Part shown: positions 17,565-27,156 of the stretch, in pieces
How positions within the stretch are numbered: position 1 is the first letter of the stretch
Layout: each line of letters begins with the position of its first letter
Source of the DNA: Lewinellaceae bacterium
Lineage (GTDB): Bacteria; Bacteroidota; Bacteroidia; Chitinophagales; Saprospiraceae
NCBI GenBank assembly: GCA_020636095.1
Contig: JACJYN010000004.1
Coordinates: forward strand, 1-64,000
Length of the DNA stretch: 64,000 bases
Direction of reading: 5' to 3'
Program-made: the position numbers and the translations under genes
Notes under the pieces: generated by a model
The model's database searches: none
Told to the model about the DNA's origin: nothing
Seen by the model: only the letters and a program-made list of their open reading frames with translations

Positions 17565-17987
17565 CTATCCAGCTGTTCTCCAGTACAATTTGTGATTCGG
17601 ATACTCTTTGTGGAACTGGTATTTCAAAATATCGTGGGTAGTGATGATGCCAACGAGGTTGTAGTTCTCATCGACGATGGGCAGGCCGTGGAAAAGGTTT
17701 TCCAAAAAAACCTGAGCTGCTGCACCGATCTTATCGTTTGGGCCCATAGTCGCGATTCTCGTGGTCATGACTTCCTCTACCTTGATGCCCGAATATTCAT
17801 CTGATGGTTTACCTAATTTTACCAGATCGAAAGAAGTGATAATGCCTACCAGTTTTTTATCCTTAAGAACCGGAAGGTGGTGAAGGTGCTTTTTAAAAAG
17901 AATATCTTTCACAACAGCCATGTTGTCTTCCGGGCGAACCGTAACGACATCTTTGGTCATGATCGTAGAAATGGGCTCATTCATCAT
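17565..17987 (-). CDS. Tandem CBS-domain protein
   Basis: The 140-aa protein is two CBS motifs (residues ~5-65 and ~70-130): PISTIMTKDVVTVRPEDNM, HHLPVLKDKKLVGIITSFDL, VEEVMTTRIATMGPNDKI, HGLPIVDENYNLVGIITTHDIL. Stand-alone CBS pairs bind adenine nucleotides and act as energy sensors or regulate partner enzymes. No partner is fused or adjacent in operon, so the target is unknown. Confidence 0.9.
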   Translation of the reverse strand: MMNEPISTIMTKDVVTVRPEDNMAVVKDILFKKHLHHLPVLKDKKLVGIITSFDLVKLGKPSDEYSGIKVEEVMTTRIATMGPNDKIGAAAQVFLENLFHGLPIVDENYNLVGIITTHDILKYQFHKEYPNHKLYWRTAG

Positions 17988-18127
17988 AGTTACACTGAGT
18001 TTAAGCTGGATTGTTTTGTAATGAGCTTTTAAATTAAGACAAAATTCGAATCGGAAAAATTAAAGTAGGATATTATTTCGGTAATTTTTCCGGACAAGAA
18101 CGAGGAAGCTTTGTGAAAAAGAAAATT

Positions 18128-18162
18128 AGTTCCCGGTTGGCTGTAAAGATCAACCGGGAACT
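18128..18162 (-). terminator. Hairpin terminator after the repeat-protease gene
   Basis: The perfect 12-bp stem AGTTCCCGGTTG / CAACCGGGAACT has an 11-base loop. On the minus strand it is followed by AATTTTCTTTTTC. It lies between the stop at 18201 and the CBS gene. Confidence 0.65.
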
Positions 18163-18200
18163 ATTTAGCTGAGACGACAGCTTCTTCAGGCTTCTGCCCT

Positions 18201-19959
18201 CTACCGGGCTACCACGAACCTTCGGCTCACGCGTTCACCTCCTGCCTTCAGGTGAATGAAATAAACCCCGCTAGCCAGGCTGCCAACGTCTATTTTCATT
18301 TCCTGCCAGCCGGCAGTGCAAGCGGCTTGTCGCTCCAAAAGCCTCCTGCCCGTGATATCCGTAACAACCGTCTCCACTCCGGCCTCTTCCGGTAAATAGA
18401 AGGAAACCGTGAGTTGTTCTTCTACCGGGTTGGGGAAGAGCGCCACCTCCGTGATGGACATGCCTCCGTTTTGCGTCCCACCTGCTGAGGCCCTGGCGGA
18501 AGGTGTACATACCTGAATCGACACATCGTCGAGGAACAGAAAATCAAAATCGTCGGACGCATCACAACGGAAACGCAAACGGGTATTGGCGCTGAAGGGC
18601 CCGGGGATAACCAAGGATTCAAACTTCCGCACCTCGTTCTGGAATTCGTCTCCATAATTCCACTCTTCAACCAGCGAGTAAGTACTGCCACCGTCAGTGC
18701 TTAGCTGTAACCAGAAATCATCATTCGAATTGCTGAAAAAAGCCGTAATGTAGGTGAAGTCTATCCTGATTTCCTCCGCTCCGGACAGATCGAGATTTGA
18801 AGTTGTTAAAACGGAAGAGGACGTGTTGTCCCTCAGCAGAACGTTGTATATGCCACTGTTTGAGAATGAGTAGTACCGGTTGGGCCACAGGCAATCTGTC
18901 CCCCCATCTATCCAGATACCCAGGCTGTTTTCGAAATTATTGCTATTTAATAATGTGTAGCTGCAGGTCTCGGGGCTACAAGGTAAGCAGTCGGCCCCGC
19001 CACAATCCACGCCGGTCTCGTTCCCGTTCTGGATGCCATCGTTACAGCTAATGCAGGGGGCGCAGTCAGGGCCGCCGCAATCCACGCCGGTTTCGTTCCC
19101 GTTCTGGATGCCGTCGTTGCAGCTAATGCAGGGGGCGCAGTCAGGGCCGCCGCAATCCACGCCGGTTTCGTTCCCGTTCTGGATGCCGTCGTTGCAGCTA
19201 ATGCAGGGGGCGCAGTCGGGCCCGCCGCAATCCACGCCGGTCTCGTTTCCGTTCTGGATGCCGTCGTTACAACTAATGCAGGGGGCGCAGTCACCGCCGC
19301 AATCCACGCCGGTTTCGTTTCCGTTCTGGATGCCGTCGTTACAGCTAATGCAGGGGGCGCAGTCAGGTACGCCGCAATCCACGCCGGTTTCGTTCCCGTT
19401 CTGGATGCCGTCGTTGCAGCTAATGCAGGGGCGCAGTCAGGCCGCCGCAATCCACGCCGGTCTCGTTTCCGTTCTGGATGCCGTCGTTGCAGCTAATGCA
19501 GGGAGCACAGTCAGGTACCCGCCGCAGTCTACGCCGGTCTCGTTTCCGTTCTGGATGCCGTCGTTGCAGCTAATGCAGGGGGCGCAGTCGGGCCCGCCGC
19601 AATCCACGCCGGTCTCGTTTCCGTTCTGGATGCCGTCGTTGCAGCTAATGCAGGGGGCGCAGTCAGGTACGCCGCAATCCACGCCGGTTTCGTTTCCGTT
19701 CTGGATGCCGTCGTTGCAGCTAATGCAGGGAGCGCAGTCAGGTACGCCGCAATCCACGCCGGTTTCGTTTCCGTTCTGGATGCCGTCGTTGCAGCTAATG
19801 CAGGGGGCGCAGTCGGGCCCGCCGCAATCCACGCCGGTTTCGTTTCCGTTCTGGATGCCGTCGTTGCAGCTAATGCAGGGGGCGCAGTCGGGCCCGCCGC
19901 AATCCGCGCCGGTCTCGTTTCCGTTCTGGATGCCGTCGTTGCAGCTAATGGGGGCGCAG
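18201..19959 (-). pseudogene. C-terminal part of the secreted repeat protease (frame displaced)
   Basis: This carries most of the 75-bp repeat array, then an Ig/jelly-roll-like domain (FENSLGIWIDGGTDCLW... LQLSTDGGSTYSLVEEW ... LDDVSIQVC), and ends with a type IX secretion C-terminal domain (LFPNPVEEQLTVSFYLP, GVYFIHLKAGGERVSRRF). The frame is continuous from the repeats to the stop at 18201 only below ~19435. Units near 19960, 19486 and 19563 are shortened by 5 and 2 bp or lengthened by 2 bp, which knocks it out of frame with the protease part at 19960-21606. The whole locus is one gene if these indels are errors or reversible. Confidence 0.75.
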
Positions 19960-20246
19960 TCACCCGCCGCAATCCACGCCGGTCTCGTTTCCGTTCTGGA
20001 TGCCGTCGTTGCAGCTAATGCAGGGGGCGCAGTCGGGCCCGCCGCAATCCACGCCGGTCTCGTTTCCGTTTTGGATACCGTCGTTGCAGCTAATGCAGGG
20101 GGCGCAGTCGGGCCCGCCGCAATCCACGCCGGTCTCGTTTCCGTTCTGGATGCCGTCGTTGCAGCTAATGCAGGGGGCGCAGTCGGGCCCGCCGCAATCC
20201 ACGCCGGTCTCGTTTCCGTTTTGGATACCGTCGTTGCAGGATGCGG
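18972..20246 (-). repeat. 17-unit, 75-bp coding tandem repeat
   Basis: The unit encodes 25 residues, SCNDGIQNGNETGVDCGG then PDCAPCI, with four cysteines and a calcium-like Asp/Asn pattern common in Saprospiria surface proteins. Spacing between successive units is 75 bp except 72 (one codon lost), 73, 77 and 70. The last three break or alter the frame. Units are nearly identical in DNA, which indicates recent expansion or homogenisation. One isolated copy lies at ~20620-20660 between the protease and the array. Confidence 0.92.
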
Positions 20247-21606
20247 TATTATTGGTAAGGCAGAAGTTGGCGCTTAGAGAGCTACCAAAACGAGAACCGC
20301 TGGCCAGCGAATTGCCATTGTCGTCAGTCAGGGAAAAAGAGCCGAAGCCAAAGAAGCAGCACAACCCATTGTTACCGGAATCAAAAATAGTGAAGTCATA
20401 GCAACCATCGGGCAGACAAGTTTCTTCGGTTACGGAAGATCCGGGGCTATAGTTGCTGTACGGCCCACCGGCGGCAAGCATTCCGCCTCCGTTGTCGAGT
20501 ATCTGCCAGGTGGTCTGTCCCGGGTTATTGTCGAAATTGATATGTAGTGTGACGATATTTTCTCCTGAGCAAGGGCAAGGTTGGCAGTCCGTTCCACCAC
20601 AATCTACGCCGGTTTCGTTCCCGTTCTGAATGCCGTCATTACAGGAAGGCTGTGGGTTGGTATTACCGCAGGCAGTGGAATTGAGCAGGCTTTCGCGAAA
20701 ACCGCCCGGCCCAAAAAGCGCCTGCATTCTCGATTTTTGTCCCTGGGTGAATAGGTTCATACAGGCGTCGTCGGTATAGTCCATATAATTCTGGACCATA
20801 TCGACGGAGCCACAGGAAACGTGGTTGGCCGGGCAACCGAAATTAGAAGCATCGGATAGAGGCGTATCCGCTACAAAGTCATCAACACCACAGGGGCCAT
20901 CGCCCCAGATATGACGCAGGTTGAGCCAGTGGCCAACCTCATGGGTGGCGGTGCGGCCCAGATGAAAGGGTGGGGTGGCTGTACCGATATTCCCAAAATA
21001 AGCGTAATCGACGACGATGCCGTCGGTAGCGGCGTTACCGCCAGGAAACTGGGCGTAGCCCAGCAGTCCTCCGGCAAGGTCACAAACCCAGATATTGAGA
21101 TAATCGCTGGCGGGCCATGCGTTGTGCCCGCCCGAAGAAGCAAACTTAACCGGATTGCCGGAACTGCCAAAGCTATTAACCGAAGTAGGCGTCCGGGTGA
21201 TGCCGGTGGTGGGATTACCATTGGGGTCCACCGTAGCCAGGCAAAATTCGACCTCCGAATCGGCGGCCTGAGGCCAGGTGTTATCGGCATCGGCATTCAT
21301 CCTCCGGAAATCCTCATTGAGTATGTTGATCTGGCTCAATACTTGAGCGTCGCTTATGTTTTCGGTGCTGTTGTTGAATACCACGTGGACGGCCACCGGT
21401 ATAGTGGCCACCCCGGTGACTGCACGGTTGGGAGCCGCCAGCGCCCGTTCGGTAAACCGCTCAATGGCGTTCATTCTATCCAGGAGGCCCGGATCCTGGC
21501 TCTCCAGGTATTCCAGGTGTTCCATCGTTCCACAATTGCGCTGTTGGGCAAAGGCGCTGGTGTTAATGAGGAGGAGTAAACTGAATACAATCTTTGTGAA
21601 TCGCAT
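19960..21606 (-). CDS. Secreted M43 (pappalysin-like) metalloprotease, N-terminal part with repeats
   Basis: A signal peptide (MRFTKIVFSLLLLINTSAFAQ) leads into an M43 zinc-protease domain: VAVHVVFNN near residue 70, the zinc motif THEVGHWLNLRHIWGDG, and the downstream Met-turn region VQNYMDYTDDACMNLFT. A short carbohydrate-binding-like domain follows (residues ~340-455: TLHINFDNNPGQTTWQILDNGG ... CYDFTIFDSGNNGLCC), then the first four cysteine-rich repeats. The stop at 19960-19962 arises from a 5-bp shortfall in one repeat. As read, the product would lack the T9SS sorting domain and be trapped or lost. If the frame were restored, the full surface protease would extend to 18201. It probably degrades extracellular protein. 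Confidence 0.88.
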   Translation of the reverse strand: MRFTKIVFSLLLLINTSAFAQQRNCGTMEHLEYLESQDPGLLDRMNAIERFTERALAAPNRAVTGVATIPVAVHVVFNNSTENISDAQVLSQINILNEDFRRMNADADNTWPQAADSEVEFCLATVDPNGNPTTGITRTPTSVNSFGSSGNPVKFASSGGHNAWPASDYLNIWVCDLAGGLLGYAQFPGGNAATDGIVVDYAYFGNIGTATPPFHLGRTATHEVGHWLNLRHIWGDGPCGVDDFVADTPLSDASNFGCPANHVSCGSVDMVQNYMDYTDDACMNLFTQGQKSRMQALFGPGGFRESLLNSTACGNTNPQPSCNDGIQNGNETGVDCGGTDCQPCPCSGENIVTLHINFDNNPGQTTWQILDNGGGMLAAGGPYSNYSPGSSVTEETCLPDGCYDFTIFDSGNNGLCCFFGFGSFSLTDDNGNSLASGSRFGSSLSANFCLTNNTASCNDGIQNGNETGVDCGGPDCAPCISCNDGIQNGNETGVDCGGPDCAPCISCNDGIQNGNETGVDCGGPDCAPCISCNDGIQNGNETGVDCGG

Positions 21607-21736
21607 TGTAGGGCTGATTTGTTATGTGTGACTATACAGGTGCTGTATTTATCAGGAATAGATAATAGAAAACGATACCATCTTGTTAGTGAGGGGTAAT
21701 ATAGTTGTCAGGCATAAGTCAACTTAAGAAATTCGG

Positions 21737-22324
21737 TTATTTGTTGAATGGAGCTTTGTCGATGAGTTCCTGGATATTGATCGATATGTTTTCGATAATA
21801 AGTATATCTGTATTCCATTCAAGGGTGGCAGGCCTTTCAGTAGGTGTAAGAACCTTTATTTTTTTGCTATCGGTAAGAATCCAAATTACTTTTTTCACTC
21901 CGAATTCAAACAACTGGTTAGTTTTTTCATCGTAGTAATTGATGGCGTCTCCAAAGGAATCCAGGTCCGCCTTAGTATCGATCTCTACAACGATTTCGGG
22001 TGCTTTCTGGGAATAAGTATTGACGAATTCGAAGTTTTCGGGCTTGAATATGGCAATATCCGCCGCGCGCCAGGATTTTTTGCGGAATTGCAGGCCGTGT
22101 TCTCCACTGGTTACTACCCATTGACTAGCTAGTTGGTAGGTTAAGAGAGCCGCGATTTGTGTTTTCAACCAGGCTTGAATATTTCCATCGCTCATAATTT
22201 CCTCCAGTGTTTTCTCTCCGGCAAGAACTTCCTGGTAGCCCAGGTAGTAAATAGGTGAGCCATCCACCATCTCATAGATGAGGGTATCGGGAATAGTTTG
22301 CCGTTCCAGGGTTGAAGCGCTCAT
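21737..22324 (-). CDS. Uma2-family endonuclease-like protein (DUF820)
   Basis: The 195-aa protein has a PD-(D/E)XK-type fold with WRAADIAIFKPENF, PEIVVEIDTKADLDSF and YYDEKTNQLFEFGVKKVIWI. That is the Asp...Glu-x-Lys arrangement of the Uma2/DUF820 family. These proteins are abundant in cyanobacteria and multicellular-type Bacteroidota, often as many paralogues near mobile DNA, and their substrate is not established. The gene is monocistronic, with an AT-richer composition than its neighbours. Confidence 0.82.
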   Translation of the reverse strand: MSASTLERQTIPDTLIYEMVDGSPIYYLGYQEVLAGEKTLEEIMSDGNIQAWLKTQIAALLTYQLASQWVVTSGEHGLQFRKKSWRAADIAIFKPENFEFVNTYSQKAPEIVVEIDTKADLDSFGDAINYYDEKTNQLFEFGVKKVIWILTDSKKIKVLTPTERPATLEWNTDILIIENISINIQELIDKAPFNK

Positions 22325-22401
22325 AAAAAAAATTGAGATACAATTTACGAAAAAAGCGGTGGAAAAACTAGTAGTCTGTCCAATCTGAAATGGACAGCCT
22401 G

Positions 22402-23085
22402 CTAATCTACGAACTTATAACCCACCCCACGAACCGAGAGGAAATACTCCGGGTTTTTCGGGTCCTCCTCAAAGTATTTGCGGAAGGAGAGGATGAAATT
22501 ATCGATGGTGCGGGTAGAAGGATAGACATCATATCCCCATACCGACTGCAGAATCTGTTGTCGGGATACCACCTCGCCCCGGCGGTCGACCAGCAGCTTG
22601 AGCAGCATGGCTTCTTTTTTGGTGAGGGTAAATGCGCCCGGGTTGCCCTCGGCCTCATAGGTGGCGAAGTTGACTTTGTTGCCACCGAACTCGTACACCT
22701 CGGGGGTATTGGTGGGGCTTTTGCTGGTCCGCTTGATGAGGATTTGAACCCGCAGCAGTAATTCCTCCAGGTTGAAAGGCTTGGTCAGGTAATCATCCGC
22801 CCCCTTTTTCAAACCGGTGATCCGGTCCTGGGCAGTATCTTTGGCGGTCAGAAAAATGATGGGCACATCCATATTGGTCAGGCGGATTTGCTCGCAAATC
22901 TGGAAGCCATCCACCTCCGGTAGCATGACGTCGAGGATCAGCAGGTCAAAATGCTGCTCCTTGACATATTTCAGCGCATCTTTCCCACTACCGGTGGCCA
23001 CCACCTCGAAATCTTCCATTTCGAGGTTGAGCTTTACTACGTCACGGATATTTTCTTCGTCTTCGACAAGCAGAATACGCATCAT
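22402..23085 (-). CDS. OmpR/PhoB-family response regulator
   Basis: The 227-aa regulator has a receiver domain (residues 3-118) with acidic pocket E8/D9/E10, phospho-acceptor D52 in LLILDVMLPEVDG, T80 and K102 in LTKPF. A winged-helix Trans_reg_C domain fills ~135-227 (LTKKEAMLLKLLVDRRGEVVSR, SVWGYDVYPSTRTIDNFILSFRKYFE, RGVGYKFVD). It is separated by 18 bp from the upstream sensor kinase, its cognate partner. The signal sensed is unknown. Confidence 0.94.
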   Translation of the reverse strand: MMRILLVEDEENIRDVVKLNLEMEDFEVVATGSGKDALKYVKEQHFDLLILDVMLPEVDGFQICEQIRLTNMDVPIIFLTAKDTAQDRITGLKKGADDYLTKPFNLEELLLRVQILIKRTSKSPTNTPEVYEFGGNKVNFATYEAEGNPGAFTLTKKEAMLLKLLVDRRGEVVSRQQILQSVWGYDVYPSTRTIDNFILSFRKYFEEDPKNPEYFLSVRGVGYKFVD

Positions 23086-23103
23086 AGAAGTGCAGGTATT
23101 TAT

Positions 23104-24126
23104 TTACTTTTGTTTTACCTCTTTGGCTACCGGGATATCGATCCGGAATACGGTGCCTTTGGGTTGGTTGTCCAGAACCTCAATTTTACCCCGATGGGCC
23201 TTGACGATCTGATTTACAATGTATAAACCCAATCCGGTCCCTTTTGTTTTGCGGGTATCTTCATTCCCGATCCGGTAGAATTTTTCAAAGATTCTGTTTT
23301 TTTCCTCTTCGGCAATTCCTATGCCCTGGTCGGCGATCTCCAAACGGATCGTATGGCCATGCTGGCTGATGCGAGCTTCAATATCGGCATCCTCGCCTGA
23401 GTATTTGGCTGCATTTTCCATCAGGTTGATGATCACAGATGCCAATCCGGCCACATCCCCCATGGTATCTTCAACAGCCGTTTGTTTATTGAACGTGAAG
23501 GTGGCCCGGGGGTATTTGGCTTCCATTTGTTCAAAGATATCCTCCACCAGTTGGGCCAGGTTGACGGGTTCCTGATGCAGTTGATAAGCCGACTCGAGCT
23601 TGGCGGAAAGCAGCAGGTCATTAACCAGTTTGTTGAGCCGTTCGGTTTCCAGCAGGGCATTTTTGGTCAGGTGCTCAGCCTTATCCTTGGGCAGTTCCCG
23701 GCGCTGAAAGGTCTCCAGCACCAGCCGGATGGAAGCAATGGGAGACTTGAGCTCATGAGTGATCGACAACAGGAAGTTGCGCTGCTGCTGGGCGGCCATC
23801 ACTTCCTTGTGGTAGCCCCGGTTGATCAGCCACACGCCAATGGCTAAGCTCAGTACAAAAACGCCGGCCTCCCCCAGGATCATATATTCCTGCCGGTCAT
23901 ATTGCTTCTTTAGCGCCCGAAAAGCGGGGGAATGGTAGAACGCTTCATCAGTTGGAGGGATCTCCTCCCTTGCGATCATCACCAGGCGCATATTGTCCCG
24001 CTTAGCCTGGTAGGCATCCCGATTTTTAATGAACAGCAAAACCGACCACCAGGCGAAGGCCAGCATCATATAGGCAATCACTCCGTAGGATAAGAGTCGA
24101 AGTTGTATGTTGCGTGGTTTTTCCAT
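23104..24126 (-). CDS. HisKA-type sensor histidine kinase
   Basis: The 340-aa inner-membrane kinase has two helices (residues ~13-33 and ~85-101) bracketing a ~50-residue periplasmic loop, then a HisKA domain with H124 in SITHELKSPIASI. The HATPase domain shows N-box NLMENAAKYS, G1 DQGIGI, F-box FEKFYRI and G2 GTGLGLYI. It phosphorylates the OmpR-type regulator encoded just downstream. The small sensor loop has no named domain. Only 16 bp separate it from hemL upstream, so it may be co-transcribed with it. Confidence 0.93.
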   Translation of the reverse strand: MEKPRNIQLRLLSYGVIAYMMLAFAWWSVLLFIKNRDAYQAKRDNMRLVMIAREEIPPTDEAFYHSPAFRALKKQYDRQEYMILGEAGVFVLSLAIGVWLINRGYHKEVMAAQQQRNFLLSITHELKSPIASIRLVLETFQRRELPKDKAEHLTKNALLETERLNKLVNDLLLSAKLESAYQLHQEPVNLAQLVEDIFEQMEAKYPRATFTFNKQTAVEDTMGDVAGLASVIINLMENAAKYSGEDADIEARISQHGHTIRLEIADQGIGIAEEEKNRIFEKFYRIGNEDTRKTKGTGLGLYIVNQIVKAHRGKIEVLDNQPKGTVFRIDIPVAKEVKQK

Positions 24127-24142
24127 TGCTTGGTAGTGATCC

Positions 24143-25450
24143 TTACTTGAAAACGATGTCCAGAGCTTCCTTCATTTTACCGGCGGCTTCTTCCAGGTCG
24201 CCTTCAGTATGGGCGGCGGAAACAAACCCTACCTCATAACCCGAAGGCCCCAGGTAAACGCCACGTTGCAGCAATTCATGGTGAAGCACCTTAAATTTAT
24301 CCATACTTTTGGCGTCAATTTGATCAGAACGGACGATCTTATCCCGGCTGAAGGCAATCCAGAAAATGGAGGCTATTTGCTGGACGCTCAGTTCGTAGCC
24401 TTTCTCGTCGGCGTATTGCCGGATGTTATTTGCAAAGCGCTCAGTTTTACCTTCCAGCTCAGCGTAAAAGCCGGGCTCCAGCAGTTGCTGCAGCGCCGCA
24501 TAACCGGCCGCCATCGCCACCGGATTGGCGGATAGGGTGCCCGCCTGATAGACCGGCCCGTCCGGCGCGATGTGGCTCATCACTTCGTGGCTGCCACCGT
24601 AAGCGCCCACCGGCATGCCGCCGCCGATGATCTTGCCGTAAGTGATGATGTCGGGTTGTATGTTGTAACGGCCTGCGGCCCCTTCAAAGCCAACCCGGAA
24701 GCCGGAGATTACCTCGTCGAAGATCAGCAGGACGCCGTATTTGTAGCACTTCAGGCGCAGGCATTCCAGAAAAGAGCGGCTCTGCAGGAGCAGGCCGTTA
24801 TTGGCGGGGACGGGCTCGACGATGATGCAGGCAATGTCATTGCTGTGTTCCTGCAAGGTTTGGTCCAGCAATTGCCGGTCATCCAGCGGAAGCACGATGG
24901 TCTCCTTGGCAAAGGATTCCGGAATGCCGGCGGAGGTACTGACCCCGAAAGTGGCCAGGCCGGAGCCGGCTTTCACCAGCAGAGAGTCGACATGGCCGTG
25001 GTAGCAGCCATCGAATTTAATGACTTTGCTTTTGCCGGTAATGCCCCGCGCCAGCCGGATGGCGGACATAACGGCCTCCGTACCCGAGCTCACGAAGCGG
25101 ATTTTATCAATATAGCGGTTGTTTTCGATGATCAGCTTGCCCAGTTGGTTGCCTAGCTTGTTGGGCGTGCCGAAAGAGGTGCCTTTGGCGACCGTTTCCA
25201 AAACCAATTCCCGAATCCGGCCATTGTTGTGCCCCAGGATGAGCGGCCCCCAGGAGCAGCAGAAATCAATATAGGTGTTGTCGTCTTCGTCAGTGATGCG
25301 GCAACCCTGGCCTTCCTTGATGAACAGCGGAGGCCCGGAAACAGACTTAAAGGCCCGGACGGGAGAGTTGACGCCTCCGGGGAAATATTTTTTTGCTTCT
25401 TCAAAGAGTTGAGCAGAGCGGGTGCGGTTGAGCGTATCGACAAATTCCAT
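24143..25450 (-). CDS. hemL: Glutamate-1-semialdehyde 2,1-aminomutase
   Basis: The 435-aa PLP enzyme turns glutamate-1-semialdehyde into 5-aminolevulinate for haem synthesis by the C5 route. Family marks are FPGGVNSPVRAF at the N-terminus, VSSGTEAVMSAIRLARG, DGCYHGHVDSLL, LLIFDEVISGFRVG and the PLP lysine K273 in TYGKIIGGGMPVGAYGG. Length is normal. It is the first gene of a possible three-gene transcript with the sensor kinase and regulator; whether haem status links to that two-component system is only a guess. Confidence 0.95.
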   Translation of the reverse strand: MEFVDTLNRTRSAQLFEEAKKYFPGGVNSPVRAFKSVSGPPLFIKEGQGCRITDEDDNTYIDFCCSWGPLILGHNNGRIRELVLETVAKGTSFGTPNKLGNQLGKLIIENNRYIDKIRFVSSGTEAVMSAIRLARGITGKSKVIKFDGCYHGHVDSLLVKAGSGLATFGVSTSAGIPESFAKETIVLPLDDRQLLDQTLQEHSNDIACIIVEPVPANNGLLLQSRSFLECLRLKCYKYGVLLIFDEVISGFRVGFEGAAGRYNIQPDIITYGKIIGGGMPVGAYGGSHEVMSHIAPDGPVYQAGTLSANPVAMAAGYAALQQLLEPGFYAELEGKTERFANNIRQYADEKGYELSVQQIASIFWIAFSRDKIVRSDQIDAKSMDKFKVLHHELLQRGVYLGPSGYEVGFVSAAHTEGDLEEAAGKMKEALDIVFK

Positions 25451-25591
25451 ATTGATGCGGAGTTAAATTTTGGTAAAGTTAACGAATAGCTGGCAGGGCG
25501 GTTGTCAATGATCGGTAAAACTTGTTTATCCCTCCGTGGGAGCAACATTAGCGGCTCCTAATTGTTATTTTTGCGTTTTTCCGATTGTTGA

Positions 25592-25742
25592 GAGGTTGTG
25601 CAAAAGGGGATAGGACACTGATCCATTAGGATAGATTAAGATTTTTTAGGATTATAAATCGCAGTTGAAATGATCTTAACGAATCCTAATAAATCTTCAT
25701 AAATCAGTGTACTATCACCCCGAGGAGCTTTTGCACAACCTC
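25592..25742. mobile_element. 151-bp palindromic miniature element
   Basis: The perfect 15-bp ends GAGGTTGTGCAAAAG (25592-25606) and CTTTTGCACAACCTC (25728-25742) continue inward as complementary arms (GGACACTGAT / ATCAGTGTACT; AGGATT / AATCCT). Almost the whole element can therefore fold into one hairpin. It has no coding capacity and lies between hemL and purB, 35 bp before the purB start. Confidence 0.8.
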
Positions 25743-25776
25743 AAACCAAGATTGCATTATAAAAATCAACCCGCAA

Positions 25777-27108
25777 ATGCTCACAGCCATTTCCCCGATC
25801 GATGGGCGATACGCCAGTAAAACCAAGGAACTTGCCGATTACTTCTCTGAATTTGCCCTCATCAAGTACCGGGTGTTCATCGAGGTGCAGTATTTCATAG
25901 CGCTCTGCGAACACCCGTTGCCGCAGCTGCGCAACTTCCCGGAAGAAAAGGCCGACGAGCTCATTCGCCTCAGCAACCGCTTCAGCCTGGAAGATGCGCA
26001 ACGAATCAAGGATATCGAGGCGGTTACCAACCACGATGTGAAAGCGGTCGAATACTTTCTGAAAGAGCAGTTTGACGCCCTCGGTATCGGTTCGTACAAG
26101 GAGTTTATCCACTTTGGCCTGACCTCCCAGGATATCAACAATACGGCGACGCCGCTGATGTTGAAGCACGCTACTGAGAATGTGTATATGGTGGTTTACC
26201 ACAAACTGCGACAAGAACTGGAAGGCCTGGCGGATAGCTGGAGCGATGTGCCCATGCTGGCGCGTACCCACGGGCAGCCGGCCTCTCCAACTATTTTGGG
26301 CAAGGAGTTTCGCGTTTTCGTCGCCCGCCTGGATGAACAGTTGCGGCAGATGGAAAACATTCCATACAAGGCCAAATTTGGCGGCGCTACGGGCAACTTC
26401 AACGCTCATTATGTGGCTTATCCCGAAATCGACTGGAAGCAGTTTGGAGATAAATTTGTGGAAGAGGCCCTGGGCCTAAGCCGCGCTTACCCCACCACCC
26501 AGATCGAACACTACGACAACCTGGCCGCCCTCTTCATGGCCATGAAGCGCATCAACACCATCCTGATCGATCTCTGCCGGGATATGTGGACCTATATTTC
26601 TATGGATTACTTCCGCCAGAAAACGGTAAAGGGAGAGATTGGCTCTTCGGCTATGCCCCATAAGGTGAACCCCATCGATTTCGAGAACGCCGAAGGCAAC
26701 CTGGGCCTGGCCAACGCCCTTTTTGCCCACCTGGCAGACAAGCTGCCCATTTCCCGCCTGCAGCGCGACCTGACCGATAGCACCGTATTGCGCAACATCG
26801 GTGTGCCTCTGGCCCATACCGTCATCGCTTTCAAATCCATCCTCAAGGGAATGAGCAAGCTGCTGCTCAACGAAGAAAAACTTCAAAGCGACCTCGAAAA
26901 CAACTGGATGGTTGTAGCCGAGGCCATTCAGAATGTTCTGCGCCGGGAGGGGTATGAGCAGCCCTACGAGGCACTCAAAGAGCTCACCCGGGGCAAAGCC
27001 AGGGTCACTAAAGATGATATGCACGGCTTTATCGATGGGCTGAAGGTGAAGGCGGCGGTAAAGGCGGAATTGAAGCGGATCACGCCGCATAATTATGTGG
27101 GGCGGTAG
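25777..27108 (+). CDS. purB: Adenylosuccinate lyase
   Basis: The 443-aa enzyme of the fumarase/aspartase superfamily cleaves SAICAR and adenylosuccinate in purine synthesis. The signature loop GSSAMPHKVNPIDFENAEGN is complete, with the catalytic His in the TSQDINNTA block and ARTHGQPASPT. The N-terminal PIDGRYASKTKEL is the usual start. It is monocistronic, with a miniature element ending 35 bp upstream that probably holds or replaces part of the promoter. Confidence 0.95.
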   Translation: MLTAISPIDGRYASKTKELADYFSEFALIKYRVFIEVQYFIALCEHPLPQLRNFPEEKADELIRLSNRFSLEDAQRIKDIEAVTNHDVKAVEYFLKEQFDALGIGSYKEFIHFGLTSQDINNTATPLMLKHATENVYMVVYHKLRQELEGLADSWSDVPMLARTHGQPASPTILGKEFRVFVARLDEQLRQMENIPYKAKFGGATGNFNAHYVAYPEIDWKQFGDKFVEEALGLSRAYPTTQIEHYDNLAALFMAMKRINTILIDLCRDMWTYISMDYFRQKTVKGEIGSSAMPHKVNPIDFENAEGNLGLANALFAHLADKLPISRLQRDLTDSTVLRNIGVPLAHTVIAFKSILKGMSKLLLNEEKLQSDLENNWMVVAEAIQNVLRREGYEQPYEALKELTRGKARVTKDDMHGFIDGLKVKAAVKAELKRITPHNYVGR

Positions 27109-27156
27109 GAGGGGTTAAATTATTAAGGTAGTTGCCTTTTCAAAGGATTTTAGTAA

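Noticed and set aside
18972..20246. CRISPR or satellite DNA at the 75-bp array
   Set aside because: It is coding in the minus direction with codon-level conservation and no spacer-repeat alternation.
19033..20277. 414-residue plus-strand frame through the 75-bp repeats (and similar repeated frames)
   Set aside because: It is the antisense reading of the cysteine-rich repeats. Its regularity only mirrors the DNA repeat, and it lacks the signal peptide and conserved protease domain seen on the minus strand.
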